Shown piece after piece: positions 18,732 to 27,974 of a DNA stretch of 51,867 nucleotides; position 1 is the first letter of the stretch, and every line of letters starts with the position of its first letter. Source of the stretch: CAWDMN01 sp963803155 (lineage in GTDB: Bacteria; Acidobacteriota; Terriglobia; Versatilivoradales; Versatilivoraceae); assembly GCA_963803155.1 (NCBI GenBank), contig CAWDMN010000014.1:1-51867 (forward strand), written 5' to 3'. The position numbers and the translations under genes are program-made. A model generated the notes under the pieces. That model saw only the letters and a list, made by a program, of their open reading frames with translations. It searched no databases and was not told the DNA's origin.

Positions 18732-19106
18732 ATGCTCGGAAATATCTTGCTCGGTTTCTTCTCGATCCTATTAGGAATCAGCCCCTATGTTTCCCGAATA
18801 GAGCCATTCAACGTCCAATTTGGATTTTCATCCACAACCAAGCTGACTGGGTCGATGGAATATTTTGTGGTGTTCCTCGGTTCCGCGGGCCTCATCATCT
18901 GTTTTTACAATTTGTTTGTCGGGAAGAAATTCGGCGCCCCATTTATCGTGCTGGGAATGCTCTTTCTCTTTATCGCGTTTTTTTTCAATGAAGAGGTTAT
19001 CCCCCGCCCCGTGTCCGGAATATTCATGGGAGGAGACCTTTTTTTTGCGTTTATTGTCAGCGCGATGATGGCCGCCACGGGCGCAGTGGTTGAGTATTTA
19101 ACTTAG
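18732..19106 (+). CDS. Small integral membrane protein, unknown function
   Basis: A 124-residue hydrophobic protein with AAGAGG 5 bases before the ATG. Four membrane segments are visible, at about residues 3-21, 44-63, 68-86 and 100-120, joined by short loops. I do not recognise a family. It is the only plus-strand gene between EF-G-like and fabH, and a bidirectional-looking hairpin at 19195 separates it from the convergent fabH. Confidence 0.65.
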   Translation: MLGNILLGFFSILLGISPYVSRIEPFNVQFGFSSTTKLTGSMEYFVVFLGSAGLIICFYNLFVGKKFGAPFIVLGMLFLFIAFFFNEEVIPRPVSGIFMGGDLFFAFIVSAMMAATGAVVEYLT

Positions 19107-19194
19107 CCTTTGTGGAAGCCTCGCCCCCTCAGTTTCGATCTCTCGGCCTTGAATGTCTTACGTAAGCCTGGTTCACCTCTAAAGACTGCGATTG

Positions 19195-19227
19195 TTTGAC
19201 ATTCGAAGCGACGTCGCTTCGGTCAAA
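19195..19227. terminator. Hairpin between convergent genes, possible bidirectional terminator
   Basis: TTTGAC and GTCAAA arms enclose the perfect palindrome CGAAGCGACGTCGCTTCG. It lies between the stops of the small membrane protein and fabH. There is no long T-run, so termination strength is uncertain. Confidence 0.5.
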
Positions 19228-19230
19228 TAG

Positions 19231-20229
19231 TTACACCGCCCATCGCAACAAGGCCGAACCCACGGTATATCCAGCGCCAACCGACGCAAGAACCACCAGA
19301 TCTCCTTTTTTCACCATCCCGGAATCCAAAGCATCCCTCATGGCCAATGGAATTGTAGCCGCCGTGGTGTTGCCATATTTGTTTAGGTTCAACATCACCT
19401 GATCTTCTTTGAGGCTCAGTCTCTCAGCGGTATTTCGGATGATGCGTGCATTGGCCTGATGCGGGATTAAAGCCTTCAAATCCGCACCGGTATAATTGTT
19501 CCGCTCCAGCACTTTCCGGCAGGACTCTTCCATTTTGCGGACGGCAAATCTAAAAACGGCGTGGCCCTCCTGTTTAATAAAATGCAGCCGCTGATCCACG
19601 GTTTCATGACTGGCGGGCCGCAGGCTTCCACCCGCCGGCATTTTCAGGTCCTCGACGCCAGAGCCATCGATTTCGGTCCAATAATCAATCAGACGCAGAT
19701 TTTCATCGCGGGCGGGTTCCAGGACGACTGCGCCCGCTGCGTCACCAAACAGCACACACGTGGCCCGGTCTTGATAATCTACGATACTGGACATAATATC
19801 CGATCCGATCACCACTACTTTCTTATGAATTCCGTTGGCCACAAATTGCCAACCCACAATTAATGCATACACGAAGCCACAGCAAGCCGCATTTAAATCA
19901 AAGCCCCAAATCCCGGGTATGCCCAGTTTGTGCTGGACGCGGCAAGCCGTATTTGGAAATACCGTGTCCGGAGTGACGGTGGCCACGATGATCAGGTCTA
20001 TTTCTTTGACATCCATGCCTGTGGAAGCGCAAAGGTTCCGGACCGCTTGGGCCGCCAAGTCGGAATTCGTCTGCCCTGGGGAAACAATGTGACGCTCCAC
20101 AATCCCCGTCCTCTGTAGAATCCACTCATTCGAAGTGTCCACCATTTTTTCCAAATCTTGATTCGTCAACAATCGTTCAGGGACATAACAACCCACTCCG
20201 CTAATCTGCACTGGGCGCACTAATGTCAT
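19231..20229 (-). CDS. fabH: Beta-ketoacyl-ACP synthase III
   Basis: A 332-residue KAS III, which condenses acetyl-CoA with malonyl-ACP to start fatty acid synthesis in the cytoplasm. The start at 20229 follows GAAGGAG with a 9-base gap. The Cys-His-Asn triad is complete: C116 in NAACCGF, H257 in LIPHQANARI and N287 in NKYGNTTAA. WILQRTGI near residue 36 and GDAAGAVVL near 162 are typical CoA/ACP-site segments. Length is normal for the family. No plsX, fabD or acpP is adjacent, so this copy lies outside a fab operon and could serve a specialised lipid or start-unit choice; that is not decidable here. Confidence 0.93.
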   Translation of the reverse strand: MTLVRPVQISGVGCYVPERLLTNQDLEKMVDTSNEWILQRTGIVERHIVSPGQTNSDLAAQAVRNLCASTGMDVKEIDLIIVATVTPDTVFPNTACRVQHKLGIPGIWGFDLNAACCGFVYALIVGWQFVANGIHKKVVVIGSDIMSSIVDYQDRATCVLFGDAAGAVVLEPARDENLRLIDYWTEIDGSGVEDLKMPAGGSLRPASHETVDQRLHFIKQEGHAVFRFAVRKMEESCRKVLERNNYTGADLKALIPHQANARIIRNTAERLSLKEDQVMLNLNKYGNTTAATIPLAMRDALDSGMVKKGDLVVLASVGAGYTVGSALLRWAV

Positions 20230-20446
20230 TAATTGGTTCTCCTTCGCAACACTCGTCTGAAATAACCAAATATATTCTTTATCAATGGTTGAGCAAGAGT
20301 TTGGACTTCTTGGAGTGCGGCCATGAGAAGCCGCGTGCTCGGGGGCTCTCCGCCCGCGGACGATTTCCTAAGGGACACGGCAAAAAACCGCCGCGTCCCC
20401 AAACAGAAATCTATAAAACAAATCTCACCCCTCAGAAAATAGCCTG

Positions 20447-20523
20447 GATGGAGGCGGAGTGCCCTTACCCCGTCCGGGTTTGCCAAGCCTGCTGAGACGG
20501 CCTGAGGGCAGGCCGCCTCCATC
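20447..20523 (+). repeat. 77-bp GATGGAGGCGG hairpin repeat, copy 2
   Basis: Same ends (GATGGAGGCGG and CCGCCTCCATC), same 77-bp length and similar interior (GGGTTTGCCAAGC, CTGAGGGCAGG) as the copy at 7378-7454. It sits in a 450-base gap between fabH and the aldo/keto reductase that otherwise holds no recognisable gene. Confidence 0.8.
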
Positions 20524-20679
20524 ATCCCCCTTTCATTGCCTCCCCTGGAAAATTCCGGCTAGGCAAAGGTGGAGGGGGCACGAGTGACCGCCGTCACCAG
20601 TGCACGCTGGCTTGAGTGGCTCCTTGGAAAATCGTGCCAAATGCATGGGACTCTCCGTCAAACCACTTTCGATCGTCCC

Positions 20680-21651
20680 TCAAGCGGGCAAGAAATCACT
20701 GTGGTTTCGGAAAAACCGATCCAGATCGGGCCTGGAGGAAACCAGAGCCATCTGGAGCTGTTCCATCTCAGCCTTTTCCATTGGCTTGAAATTCTTTGCC
20801 AACGCGAGGTTTTGTCGGACCATTTCCAATGTGGGCATTCCCAAGTTGACAGCCGCGATCGGCAAAGACCAGGCATACTGGAGCAGAGCGTCAATTTTCG
20901 ATTTGCCCGGCCCGTCTCCTAAAAGTTTTTCCTGAGCGGTGGCTTTCATTGCAAGGATTCCCATGTTCTTCTTCCGAGCCGCTGGAAGGGCCAGTTCTTC
21001 AAAGCCGCCAATCTTTCCAGCATTCAACTGGAGCATGCAACAATCAAAATCAAACTGGTCAATCGCTTTCCGTGCGACCGCTCCATCTGTGTGGCAGCTA
21101 AACCCGATAAAGCGGGCGGCCTTCTGTTCTTTGATCTGCGTCAACCGTTTCAATATCCCATCCTTCTGAAAGATTTTTCCCAGGTCGGCATCATTTTCTA
21201 TCCCGTGAATATGGAGAATGTCCACCTGTTGGGTTTGCAATCGTTTCAGGCTCAAATCAAATTGGCGCATAAAGCCTTCGCTGTCGCGGGCCTCCAATTT
21301 GGTGGCGACGAAAAGCTTGTCCCGGCGGCCTTTTATGAAGAGGCCGAGCCGGCGTTCGCTTTCCCCTTCCCCATAACCATGGGCTGTGTCAAAATAATTC
21401 ACCCCGTGACTAAAAGCCAACTCCAACACATCCAGCGCCTTCTGATCGTCCGGATAACCATTGAAAAAGCGGCTGCCGCAACCAAAAGTCAGCTGTGAAA
21501 TTTGCAAGCCTGTTTTGCCGAGGACCCGCTTGGGAATGGATCCGTCCGCGGCCTCTAATATAAGAGGCGAAAGATTCGCGCCGCTCACTCCCAGGATGGC
21601 GGCTCCGGCGGAAATCTTCAGCGCCTCGCGACGGCTAATTGCGTGCCTCAT
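20680..21651 (-). CDS. Tat-exported aldo/keto reductase
   Basis: A 323-residue NAD(P)H-dependent oxidoreductase of the aldo/keto reductase superfamily. The start at 21651 has GGGAGG 5 bases upstream and opens a twin-arginine signal (SRREALKISAGAAILGVSG), so the folded enzyme is probably exported with its cofactor. The catalytic tetrad is visible: D88 and Y93 in FDTAHGYG, K118 in VATKLEA and H149 in DILHIHG. The rest of the barrel, including IGFSCHTDG and ILAMKATA, follows the family. The physiological substrate is unknown; periplasmic AKRs often act on sugars or derived ketones, which would fit the carbohydrate-rich window. The next gene upstream is divergent. Confidence 0.88.
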   Translation of the reverse strand: MRHAISRREALKISAGAAILGVSGANLSPLILEAADGSIPKRVLGKTGLQISQLTFGCGSRFFNGYPDDQKALDVLELAFSHGVNYFDTAHGYGEGESERRLGLFIKGRRDKLFVATKLEARDSEGFMRQFDLSLKRLQTQQVDILHIHGIENDADLGKIFQKDGILKRLTQIKEQKAARFIGFSCHTDGAVARKAIDQFDFDCCMLQLNAGKIGGFEELALPAARKKNMGILAMKATAQEKLLGDGPGKSKIDALLQYAWSLPIAAVNLGMPTLEMVRQNLALAKNFKPMEKAEMEQLQMALVSSRPDLDRFFRNHSDFLPA

Positions 21652-22015
21652 ATCTACCTCCCGTGCATCTGATTTCAAAAGGGTTGAACCTGCACCCCCG
21701 AGCATACTCCCAAAGTTTCAAAGTCTAGCAGAACTGCCCCGATTGTCTAGGCTTTTATTCCTTTGAAGTATTTCATCGGGAGTTCTCTTTACACCCCCTT
21801 CGAGAGTATGATATCAAAATATGGTGACTACTCAGCACCCTTCCGCATGGTAGCCACGCTGAGTGCATTTTGCGAGGCGTGGAGCCTGGCTGCCTGGCCA
21901 AAGGCAAAGCTCGTTGAGCGGCGCACAAAGTGGCGGCCATTCACGGGGGGATCTGAGCAGTTTAAAAACATGAAACCATGGCCTGCGGGACAAACTGATT
22001 CACCAAGGAGCTTCG
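21652..22015. other. Divergent intergenic region
   Basis: 364 bases between the divergent starts of the aldo/keto reductase and the TatT lipoprotein. Both promoters should lie here. A TATGAT hexamer near 21806 is the best plus-strand -10 candidate, but no matching -35 box is convincing. Confidence 0.4.
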
Positions 22016-23023
22016 ATGAGCGATTCCTACTTGGAGCCCTGGGACAAAGGCTGGAATGAGCGTCAAGGGGGGGCGCCTCTCTTCTTTCTTCAGAGGGCAC
22101 AAGCCCTTCTCCGGCGATTCTCCAGATTTACTCTGATTCCTTTTTTATTCCTCCTGCTTTTCCAGGCCTGTTCCATTCGCCAATTGGCCGTAAGGAAATT
22201 GGGCGATGCCATATCAGGGGCGGGTACAACAGTCGCCTCCGATAATGATCCCGAATTAATCCGGGCCGCAATCCCCTTTACCTTGAAGTTAATGGAGAGT
22301 CTGCTGGGGGAAATGCCCAAACATCGGCAGCTGCTTCAGGCCTGCAACAGCGGATTCGCCCAATATGCCTATGCTTTTGTACAGCAGGATGCTGAGGAGA
22401 TCGAATCACGCGATTTGGCCGCCGCCAGACAACTCCAGGCGAGAGCACGCAATCTTTATTTGCGGGCACGGGATTACGGTCTGCGCGGCCTGGAACTCAA
22501 GCACAAGGGGATTTCACAAAAACTGAGGCAATCACCCGCCACTGCTCTAGCCACGACGAGGAAAGATGAGGTTCCACTTCTATATTGGACAGCGATCTCC
22601 TGGGCCGCGGCAATTTCACTCTCCAAGGATCAACCCGATCTGGTGTCGGATTTGCCCGCTGTCAGTGCGCTGATTGATCGGGCCCTACAGCTGGATGAAG
22701 ACTACGATTCCGGAACAATCCATGGTTTCATGATCGCCTATGTGCTCAGCCGACCCGATGTGAAAGGTGATCCTTATGAATTGGCCCGCTGGCATTATGA
22801 AAAAGCCCTCAATCTTTCCAAAGGACAATTGGCCGCCCCCATGATGTCTTATGCCGAGAATGTGCTGGTGCAAAAGCAAAACAGAAAAGATTTTCAGCTC
22901 TTGATGGAAAAAGTCCTGGCCGTCGATGTCGATGCCAGGCCCGAGTGGAGGCTGGCCAACTTAATTATGCAGCAGCGCGCCCGCTGGCTGCTCTCCAGAA
23001 TGGATGAATTGTTCGTAGAATGA
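22016..23023 (+). CDS. TRAP transporter TatT component family lipoprotein
   Basis: A 335-residue predicted lipoprotein related to the TatT (Treponema Tp0956) family, all-helical TPR-like proteins that partner the TRAP substrate-binding protein in the periplasm. ATG at 22016 has AAGGAG 6 bases upstream. A hydrophobic segment (about residues 38-51) ends in a degenerate lipobox LLFQAC with C52 as lipidation site. Family-type segments include YWTAISWAAAISLSKDQPDLV, ALQLDEDYDSGTIHGFM and HYEKALNLSKGQLAAPM. The matching DctP and DctQM genes lie just to the right but on the opposite strand, with stops facing across a tandem repeat array. In most TatT systems the genes are co-directional, so an inversion or separate control is likely. 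Confidence 0.82.
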   Translation: MSDSYLEPWDKGWNERQGGAPLFFLQRAQALLRRFSRFTLIPFLFLLLFQACSIRQLAVRKLGDAISGAGTTVASDNDPELIRAAIPFTLKLMESLLGEMPKHRQLLQACNSGFAQYAYAFVQQDAEEIESRDLAAARQLQARARNLYLRARDYGLRGLELKHKGISQKLRQSPATALATTRKDEVPLLYWTAISWAAAISLSKDQPDLVSDLPAVSALIDRALQLDEDYDSGTIHGFMIAYVLSRPDVKGDPYELARWHYEKALNLSKGQLAAPMMSYAENVLVQKQNRKDFQLLMEKVLAVDVDARPEWRLANLIMQQRARWLLSRMDELFVE

Positions 23024-23090
23024 ACGTCTGCCCACCCCTCCCCCAAAAAATTGCCAGAATGGAGGCGGGATAATCCCCAGCTCGGTTGAT

Positions 23091-23640
23091 CGCTCGTTAT
23101 CACTTCGCGCTTCCCGCCAATCTTGGCAACCCGGCCAAACTGAAAGCACGAAGCGCAAGCGAGTGATCAGGGCGTTAGAACAAAGCCATGCAGTTTTGCT
23201 CCCTTTGAAGCCCAAGAGAAAGTGCCTGAGCCTATCGCTCGTTATCACTTCGCGCTTCCCGCCAATCTTGGCAACCCGGCCAAACTGAAAGCACGAAGCG
23301 CAAGCGAGTGATCAGGGCGTTAGAACAAAGCCATGCAGTTTTGCTCCCTTTGAAGCCCAAGAGAAAGTGCCTGAGCCTATCGCTCGTTATCACTTCGCGC
23401 TTCCCGCCAATCTTGGCAACCCGGCCAAACTGAAAGCACGAAGCGCAAGCGAGTGATCAGGGCGTCAGAACAAAGCCATGCAGTTTTGCTCCCTTTGAAG
23501 CCCAAGAGAAAGCACCCGGGCTGATCGCTCGTTATCACTTCGCGCTTCCCGCCAATCTTGGCAACTCGGCCAAACTGTGAAAGCACGAAGCGCAAGCGAG
23601 TGATCAGGACGTCAGTACAAAAGCCGTGACATACCAGCAA
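23091..23640. repeat. Tandem array of four 145-bp units
   Basis: Unit starts at 23091, 23236, 23381 and 23526 give an exact 145-base period; the fourth unit is incomplete and diverged. Units 1 and 2 are identical, unit 3 diverges only near its end. Each unit has an imperfect hairpin between ATCACTTCGCGCTT and AAGCGCAAGCGAGTGAT, and an inner GCCAATCTTGGC palindrome. The period is not a multiple of three, so a repeated protein is unlikely. It lies between two convergent TRAP-transporter genes. Confidence 0.9.
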
Positions 23641-23661
23641 AGCTCATCTCGCCCCGGTGTG

Positions 23662-25479
23662 TCAGCGGCCCAGAAGCTTGGGAAGCTCCAGCGACATGGC
23701 CGGGATGTAGGTGATCAAGAGCACGCCGATGCCAAGAATGATGAGAAATGGGATCGCGTGCCGATAAAGCTGGGGCAATGGGGCGCCAAAGCGGGAGGAC
23801 GACAGGAAAAGGTTGAGCCCCATGGGAGGAAAGAGGAAGCCCAATTCGAGGTTGGCGAGAAAAATCACTCCCAGGTGGATGGGATTGATCCCGAAAGCAG
23901 CGCCCATTGGCACGATGAGGGGCGCCAAGATAATGATGGCTGAATAAATCTCCAGCACGCTGCCGAGCAGGAGCAGCAGCAGATTCAGCACCAGCAGGAA
24001 CACCACGGGCGAGTGGATATGAGTCGTCACCCAGGCCATCAGGACTGCGGGAATCTGTACATCGACTAGATAGCTAGTCAATCCCATGGCGATGCTCAGC
24101 AGGATGAGTACGGCGCCCATGAGCGATGCGGAGCGGAGGATCACACCCGGCAAGCCGCGCCAGAACGCGATATCGCGGGTAATGAAGCACTCGACGACGA
24201 CTGAATAGGCAAAAGCCGCGGCGGCCGTCTCCACCATGGAAGTTAGCCCGCTGCCGAATAATCCGAGGATCAAAAGCGGCAAAGCCAGTTCCCATTTGGC
24301 CTCCCAACTCGCGCCAATCGCTTCCTTCCAATGGAACGTCTGGCGGCCCGACTTGATTCTTCCCCCGACAAAAATCCCATAAGCGGCCACCAGAATCACG
24401 AGCAGCAATCCCGGCAATAATCCCGCAAGATAGAGGGAATCCGCGGGCGCGCTCATGTCGCGGGCGCTGGCTACGACGCTGTAGAGGATCACAGGCAGGC
24501 TGGGCGGGAAAAGCAGCCCCAGACTGCCCGAAGCAGTGACCAGCCCCAGGGAAAACCCTTCGGAGTATCCGGCTTTTCTCAGGATGGGATAGACCAGCCC
24601 GCCCAAAGCGATGATGGTGACACCCGAACCGCCCGTAAAAGTGGTGAAGAGGGCACAAACCGCGGCAACCATTACGGCTATCCCCCCAGGCATCCAGCCG
24701 AACAGCGCGTTGAAGAATCGGACAAGGCGGGTAGAGGCTTGGCTCTCTGCCAGCACATATCCGCAGGCGGTCAGGAGGGGAATAGCGGGGAGTGTCGGCG
24801 AGTTAATGAGCCGATAGACTTCAGCCGGGACAGCCGAAACCGGCGTGCCATCGCGAAAGAAAAGAACCAAAGCCACGCCCCCCATGGCCACGAACACCGG
24901 GGCGCCCAGCAGTGCGCCGGCGATGACGGCCAGTGCCAATGGCCACGTTCGGGCCACGGCTTCCGCGGGGAGCAGGCCCAGCGCAAAAACTCCCGCCACC
25001 GCGGCCAGCGCTAAGAGCCTATCCCGCCAGCGCAAGGAGGCCTGCCCCACGAACCGGACAGCCATTAGGGCCAGCGACACTGGCATGATGCATTCGCTCC
25101 ACCATTCGGGCAGTCCGATAGGAAGAACCTTGCCGCTCTCCCGGTTCACGGCCACCAGGGCCGCACTTCCATAAGCCAGCACGGCGACCGTCGCGGCCGC
25201 GACGGCGCACGAGAACGCACGCGCCACTCGGCGGGCGCCTCCCTCCCCCAAAAGCTCCGAGGTGGACAAGGTGAGATGCTTCCCTTCCCGCGTGGCGATG
25301 AGCCCGCCCAGAAAGGCCAGCCAGAGAGTCGATTGCTGCACATAGGCGGCCGAACCGGGAATATGGAAACCGCCTAGCGGACGCCCAATCGCATCGATAA
25401 GAGGAAGAAGAGCAGCCAAAACGAGCGCACCCACAAGCGGCACTTGTTCGAATTGATGGGTGACGGCACTGAGTTTCAT
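23662..25479 (-). CDS. Fused TRAP transporter permease DctQM
   Basis: A 605-residue inner-membrane protein joining the small (DctQ) and large (DctM) TRAP subunits. Residues about 1-155 hold four membrane helices of the DctQ type (QQSTLWLAFLGGLIATREGKHL split as LAFLGGLIATREGKHLTLS). From about residue 165 the DctM part shows LLGAPVFVAMGGVAL, FTGGSGVTIIALGGLVYPIL and GLLFPPSLPVILYS, the hairpin segments that form the transport site. TRAP systems import organic acids or sugar acids with a sodium gradient. The start is one base after the dctP stop, so the two are translationally linked. A fused QM together with TatT is typical of TatT-type TRAP systems. Confidence 0.92.
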   Translation of the reverse strand: MKLSAVTHQFEQVPLVGALVLAALLPLIDAIGRPLGGFHIPGSAAYVQQSTLWLAFLGGLIATREGKHLTLSTSELLGEGGARRVARAFSCAVAAATVAVLAYGSAALVAVNRESGKVLPIGLPEWWSECIMPVSLALMAVRFVGQASLRWRDRLLALAAVAGVFALGLLPAEAVARTWPLALAVIAGALLGAPVFVAMGGVALVLFFRDGTPVSAVPAEVYRLINSPTLPAIPLLTACGYVLAESQASTRLVRFFNALFGWMPGGIAVMVAAVCALFTTFTGGSGVTIIALGGLVYPILRKAGYSEGFSLGLVTASGSLGLLFPPSLPVILYSVVASARDMSAPADSLYLAGLLPGLLLVILVAAYGIFVGGRIKSGRQTFHWKEAIGASWEAKWELALPLLILGLFGSGLTSMVETAAAAFAYSVVVECFITRDIAFWRGLPGVILRSASLMGAVLILLSIAMGLTSYLVDVQIPAVLMAWVTTHIHSPVVFLLVLNLLLLLLGSVLEIYSAIIILAPLIVPMGAAFGINPIHLGVIFLANLELGFLFPPMGLNLFLSSSRFGAPLPQLYRHAIPFLIILGIGVLLITYIPAMSLELPKLLGR

Positions 25480-25480
25480 A

Positions 25481-26533
25481 TCACTTCATCGAGCGTTGGC
25501 GGTACTCATCACGGTACTTTACCGCTTCGTCAAAAGCAGTGGCTGGCACAATCCGGCCGCGAATTCTTGGATATACACTCTCGGCCACCTTGATCCAGGC
25601 TTCGCGCGCTTTGGCATCGACGGGAACGACGTTCAACCCGCGCTTCTTCATGGCCTGCACCGCGGACTCGTCCGCTTTGCGGATCTCATCTCTCAACTTT
25701 TTGCCCGACTCCTTCATCACTTCCAGAAAGGAGGCATGGAGATCGGCGGGAATCCGCTCCCAAACACGCCGATCGATGACTGTGGCGCCCAGCAGAAGCT
25801 CCCAGTTCAGATCGGTCATATTCTTGGCATAGCTGTAATATTGGGTGAGAACCGCAACCTGAGGGGGAACCGGGACGGCATTGACAAGTCCCGTCTGCAA
25901 GGCGGTGGCGATTTCGGTCGATGGCAGAGGCACGGGATTGAAGCCAATGGCTTTCATGATCTCAACCGAATCGGGGTCGCCGGCCCAGGCAAAGAGCTTC
26001 AGCTTTTTCAGGTCATCGGGAGTGGCAACGGGTTTCTGGCTGAAATAGTGAACCCAGCCCCCCTCGGCCCAATTCAGCACCACGAAACCCTGCTTCAGGA
26101 GATTAGCCTCCAGTGTGGGGCGCATTTTCTCGAGGACGCTGTATACCTCATCGTAAGAGGCGTACATCATGGGAATGCCCAGCGCATAAACGGACTTGTC
26201 GATTTCGGCTACCCCAACCGCCGTGAGGACGCCGGCGTGCAGGGTGCCGAGCTTCATCTTGCGGACGACGTCGGGATCGTCGCCGGCGACACCGCCGGAA
26301 TAAATGTTCACAACTACCCGGCCATTAGAGATCTTCTTCCACTTGTCGGCAGCCTCTTGCAGAATCAGGTGCCACGAGGATCCACTTGGAACCAAGGTGG
26401 CCATTTTAACCGTAATCTGGCCCATGGCCGGAGCGGAGAAAAAAAACATCGCCGCCAACATGACTGCCGGGGCTACCGCGGCTGTCGGGATTCTACGAAA
26501 CAAGAGCGAACTGCCTATAAGTGCAGGTTTCAT
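25481..26533 (-). CDS. dctP: TRAP transporter substrate-binding protein DctP
   Basis: A 350-residue periplasmic binding protein. Of several in-frame starts the ATG at 26533 is chosen because it opens a signal peptide (MKPALIGSSLLFRRIPTAAV onward, cleaved at AMG/QIT); upstream starts would add about 59 residues of unlikely sequence. GGAAGG lies about 10 bases upstream, so initiation may be weak. The mature part follows the DctP fold: ITVKMATLVPSGSSWH, GRVVVNIYSGGVAGDDPDVVRKMKLG, and VGVAEIDKSVYALGIP. The canonical carboxylate-binding Arg region is not clearly identifiable, so the ligand may not be a simple dicarboxylate. It is the first gene of a dctP-dctQM operon. Confidence 0.9.
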   Translation of the reverse strand: MKPALIGSSLLFRRIPTAAVAPAVMLAAMFFFSAPAMGQITVKMATLVPSGSSWHLILQEAADKWKKISNGRVVVNIYSGGVAGDDPDVVRKMKLGTLHAGVLTAVGVAEIDKSVYALGIPMMYASYDEVYSVLEKMRPTLEANLLKQGFVVLNWAEGGWVHYFSQKPVATPDDLKKLKLFAWAGDPDSVEIMKAIGFNPVPLPSTEIATALQTGLVNAVPVPPQVAVLTQYYSYAKNMTDLNWELLLGATVIDRRVWERIPADLHASFLEVMKESGKKLRDEIRKADESAVQAMKKRGLNVVPVDAKAREAWIKVAESVYPRIRGRIVPATAFDEAVKYRDEYRQRSMK

Positions 26534-26870
26534 GATAATTAATACCTTCCGTTGGTGCCCGGACTTCCAATCCATGCAGAGTGCGGCAACCAGGCCGAAC
26601 GGGCGTGCCCCCATGCGCAAGGAGGATTCCCCAGCGCTGCGCATGCCCTTCCCGGCATCGATAGCCAGAGTTTCCTTGCGAGCGATAGTGAATTCCTTTA
26701 AAGCATTCACTCACTTCATGCCAGATCCAAATTCATGCCCACCAATCGTAAATGCAACACTACCTTAATCTCAGCAAATTTGGAATTTTTTTGCCAGCAA
26801 TTTGCTGCAAGAGGATTCAATTAAAAGGGGCCTAAAACAAACTGCGGCGCAAAGCCATGACTTAAATCAG
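26534..26870. other. Intergenic region upstream of dctP
   Basis: 337 bases between the PfkB-family gene end and dctP, both minus strand. It contains an A/T-rich stretch at about 26755-26830 that could hold the dctP promoter. No hairpin or conserved operator is evident. Confidence 0.4.
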
Positions 26871-27974
26871 CTATCCTGGTTGGGATTTATCCCGGCAATG
26901 AGGACAAACTTGATGGAAGAGCTGTTTGACTTCATCTGCCACTTCCATCTGCTTTTCGAGCAGGGGAGCCGTGCCGGAGAGAATGTCGATCAGGCTCTTT
27001 TGAATGGTTTCGCGATCTTGCGAATACATGCCGCCGCGCGCTCCCTCGAAGCCGCAGTTCCAGGCCGAAAGCGCTTGGGCAAAATAGAGAAGGTCCCTCC
27101 ACTCCTCCTCCTCCAACTCGTTGAGTCCGGAAACTCCGTTAAAGCCAATCCCATGGATTAACGCGGCGGTACACCAATCTCCCGCGCCGGCGGCATCTTT
27201 GACCCGAGACACCGAAAAGCTTTCCAACCGGTGCCAGGCATGATCCGCAAAAAGCGGCAGACGGCTCCGGTAGCGCAATCCTTCCCTTCCGAGAGTCTCA
27301 ATTTCCAACAAAGGGGCAGTCACTTCCTGAATTTCGCGCACTTTGCGCATTCGTTCATGGGAGTATTTCAACAAATGGGTCAATTCCAGCGCTTCCAAAA
27401 AAAGCCTCGAATCTCCGACGCCGGTCGGCTCGAACACGATCAATGCCCCCATGTTTCGAAACTCCCGTGCCAGTAATAAATTCGCCGGCGAAACGCGATC
27501 CAGGAAAAAAACCTGCGGTGGGGGGATCTTTTTCAGGAGCAGATGAGTGACCGCCAGAGTCAATGGCTGATAGGCCGGAAGCCAACCGCCGCAAGATGGA
27601 CAATTCCACGAAAATCGGTGGAACGAATCCCCCGCGCTATTGTGGCTGATGGAATGAACTACCAGGGGGGCATCTACGACGGGCTCCAGGAAGGCATGAT
27701 CCGTTCTGACTCCCCAGCGTCGAAAATCCTCCATCACATGTTGAGCCGCTTTTTGCCGATTGAAGCGGGCCAAGGGAAAAGCCTGCCAACCCCAAAAGGC
27801 CAAAATGCAGAGCAGGTTGCCGCAAGAACCGCCCGTTTGAAGAAGGGGATGAAGCGGATTGGCGTCATTGACCACTACGTCAAGAGCAATGAGCCCCGAT
27901 CCCACAATCGCAGCCTGTTCTTGAGGGGAGGCGAAATATCTTTCCACGAGTTCTCGCGCTTTTAATGAATTCAT
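26871..27974 (-). CDS. PfkB-family carbohydrate kinase with two CxxC pairs
   Basis: A 367-residue ribokinase-like protein; this superfamily phosphorylates sugars or nucleosides using ATP. MNSLKARELVERYF at 27974 is the preferred start; an in-frame TTG lies 12 bases upstream and neither has a good ribosome binding site. The N-terminal GGSCGNLL matches the PfkB signature, and DAAGAGDW (260-267) holds the anion-hole glycines and the catalytic base D266. Unusually, CPSCGG (C125, C128) and a C-terminal CPHCRDK (C357, C360) add two CxxC pairs that could bind one zinc if close in space. The lid region is not the usual ribokinase one. Substrate is unknown. It runs in the same direction as dctP, about 340 bases away. 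Confidence 0.82.
   Translation of the reverse strand: MNSLKARELVERYFASPQEQAAIVGSGLIALDVVVNDANPLHPLLQTGGSCGNLLCILAFWGWQAFPLARFNRQKAAQHVMEDFRRWGVRTDHAFLEPVVDAPLVVHSISHNSAGDSFHRFSWNCPSCGGWLPAYQPLTLAVTHLLLKKIPPPQVFFLDRVSPANLLLAREFRNMGALIVFEPTGVGDSRLFLEALELTHLLKYSHERMRKVREIQEVTAPLLEIETLGREGLRYRSRLPLFADHAWHRLESFSVSRVKDAAGAGDWCTAALIHGIGFNGVSGLNELEEEEWRDLLYFAQALSAWNCGFEGARGGMYSQDRETIQKSLIDILSGTAPLLEKQMEVADEVKQLFHQVCPHCRDKSQPG

Noticed and set aside
23091..23640. Integron attC-like sites in the tandem units (GTTAGAAC)
   Set aside because: The core does not fit GTTRRRY, there is no matching RYYYAAC partner, and no cassette genes lie between units.
23377..23640. Minus-strand open frame crossing the tandem array
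   Set aside because: The 145-base period shifts the frame at each unit and there is no ribosome binding site; it is an accident of the repeat.
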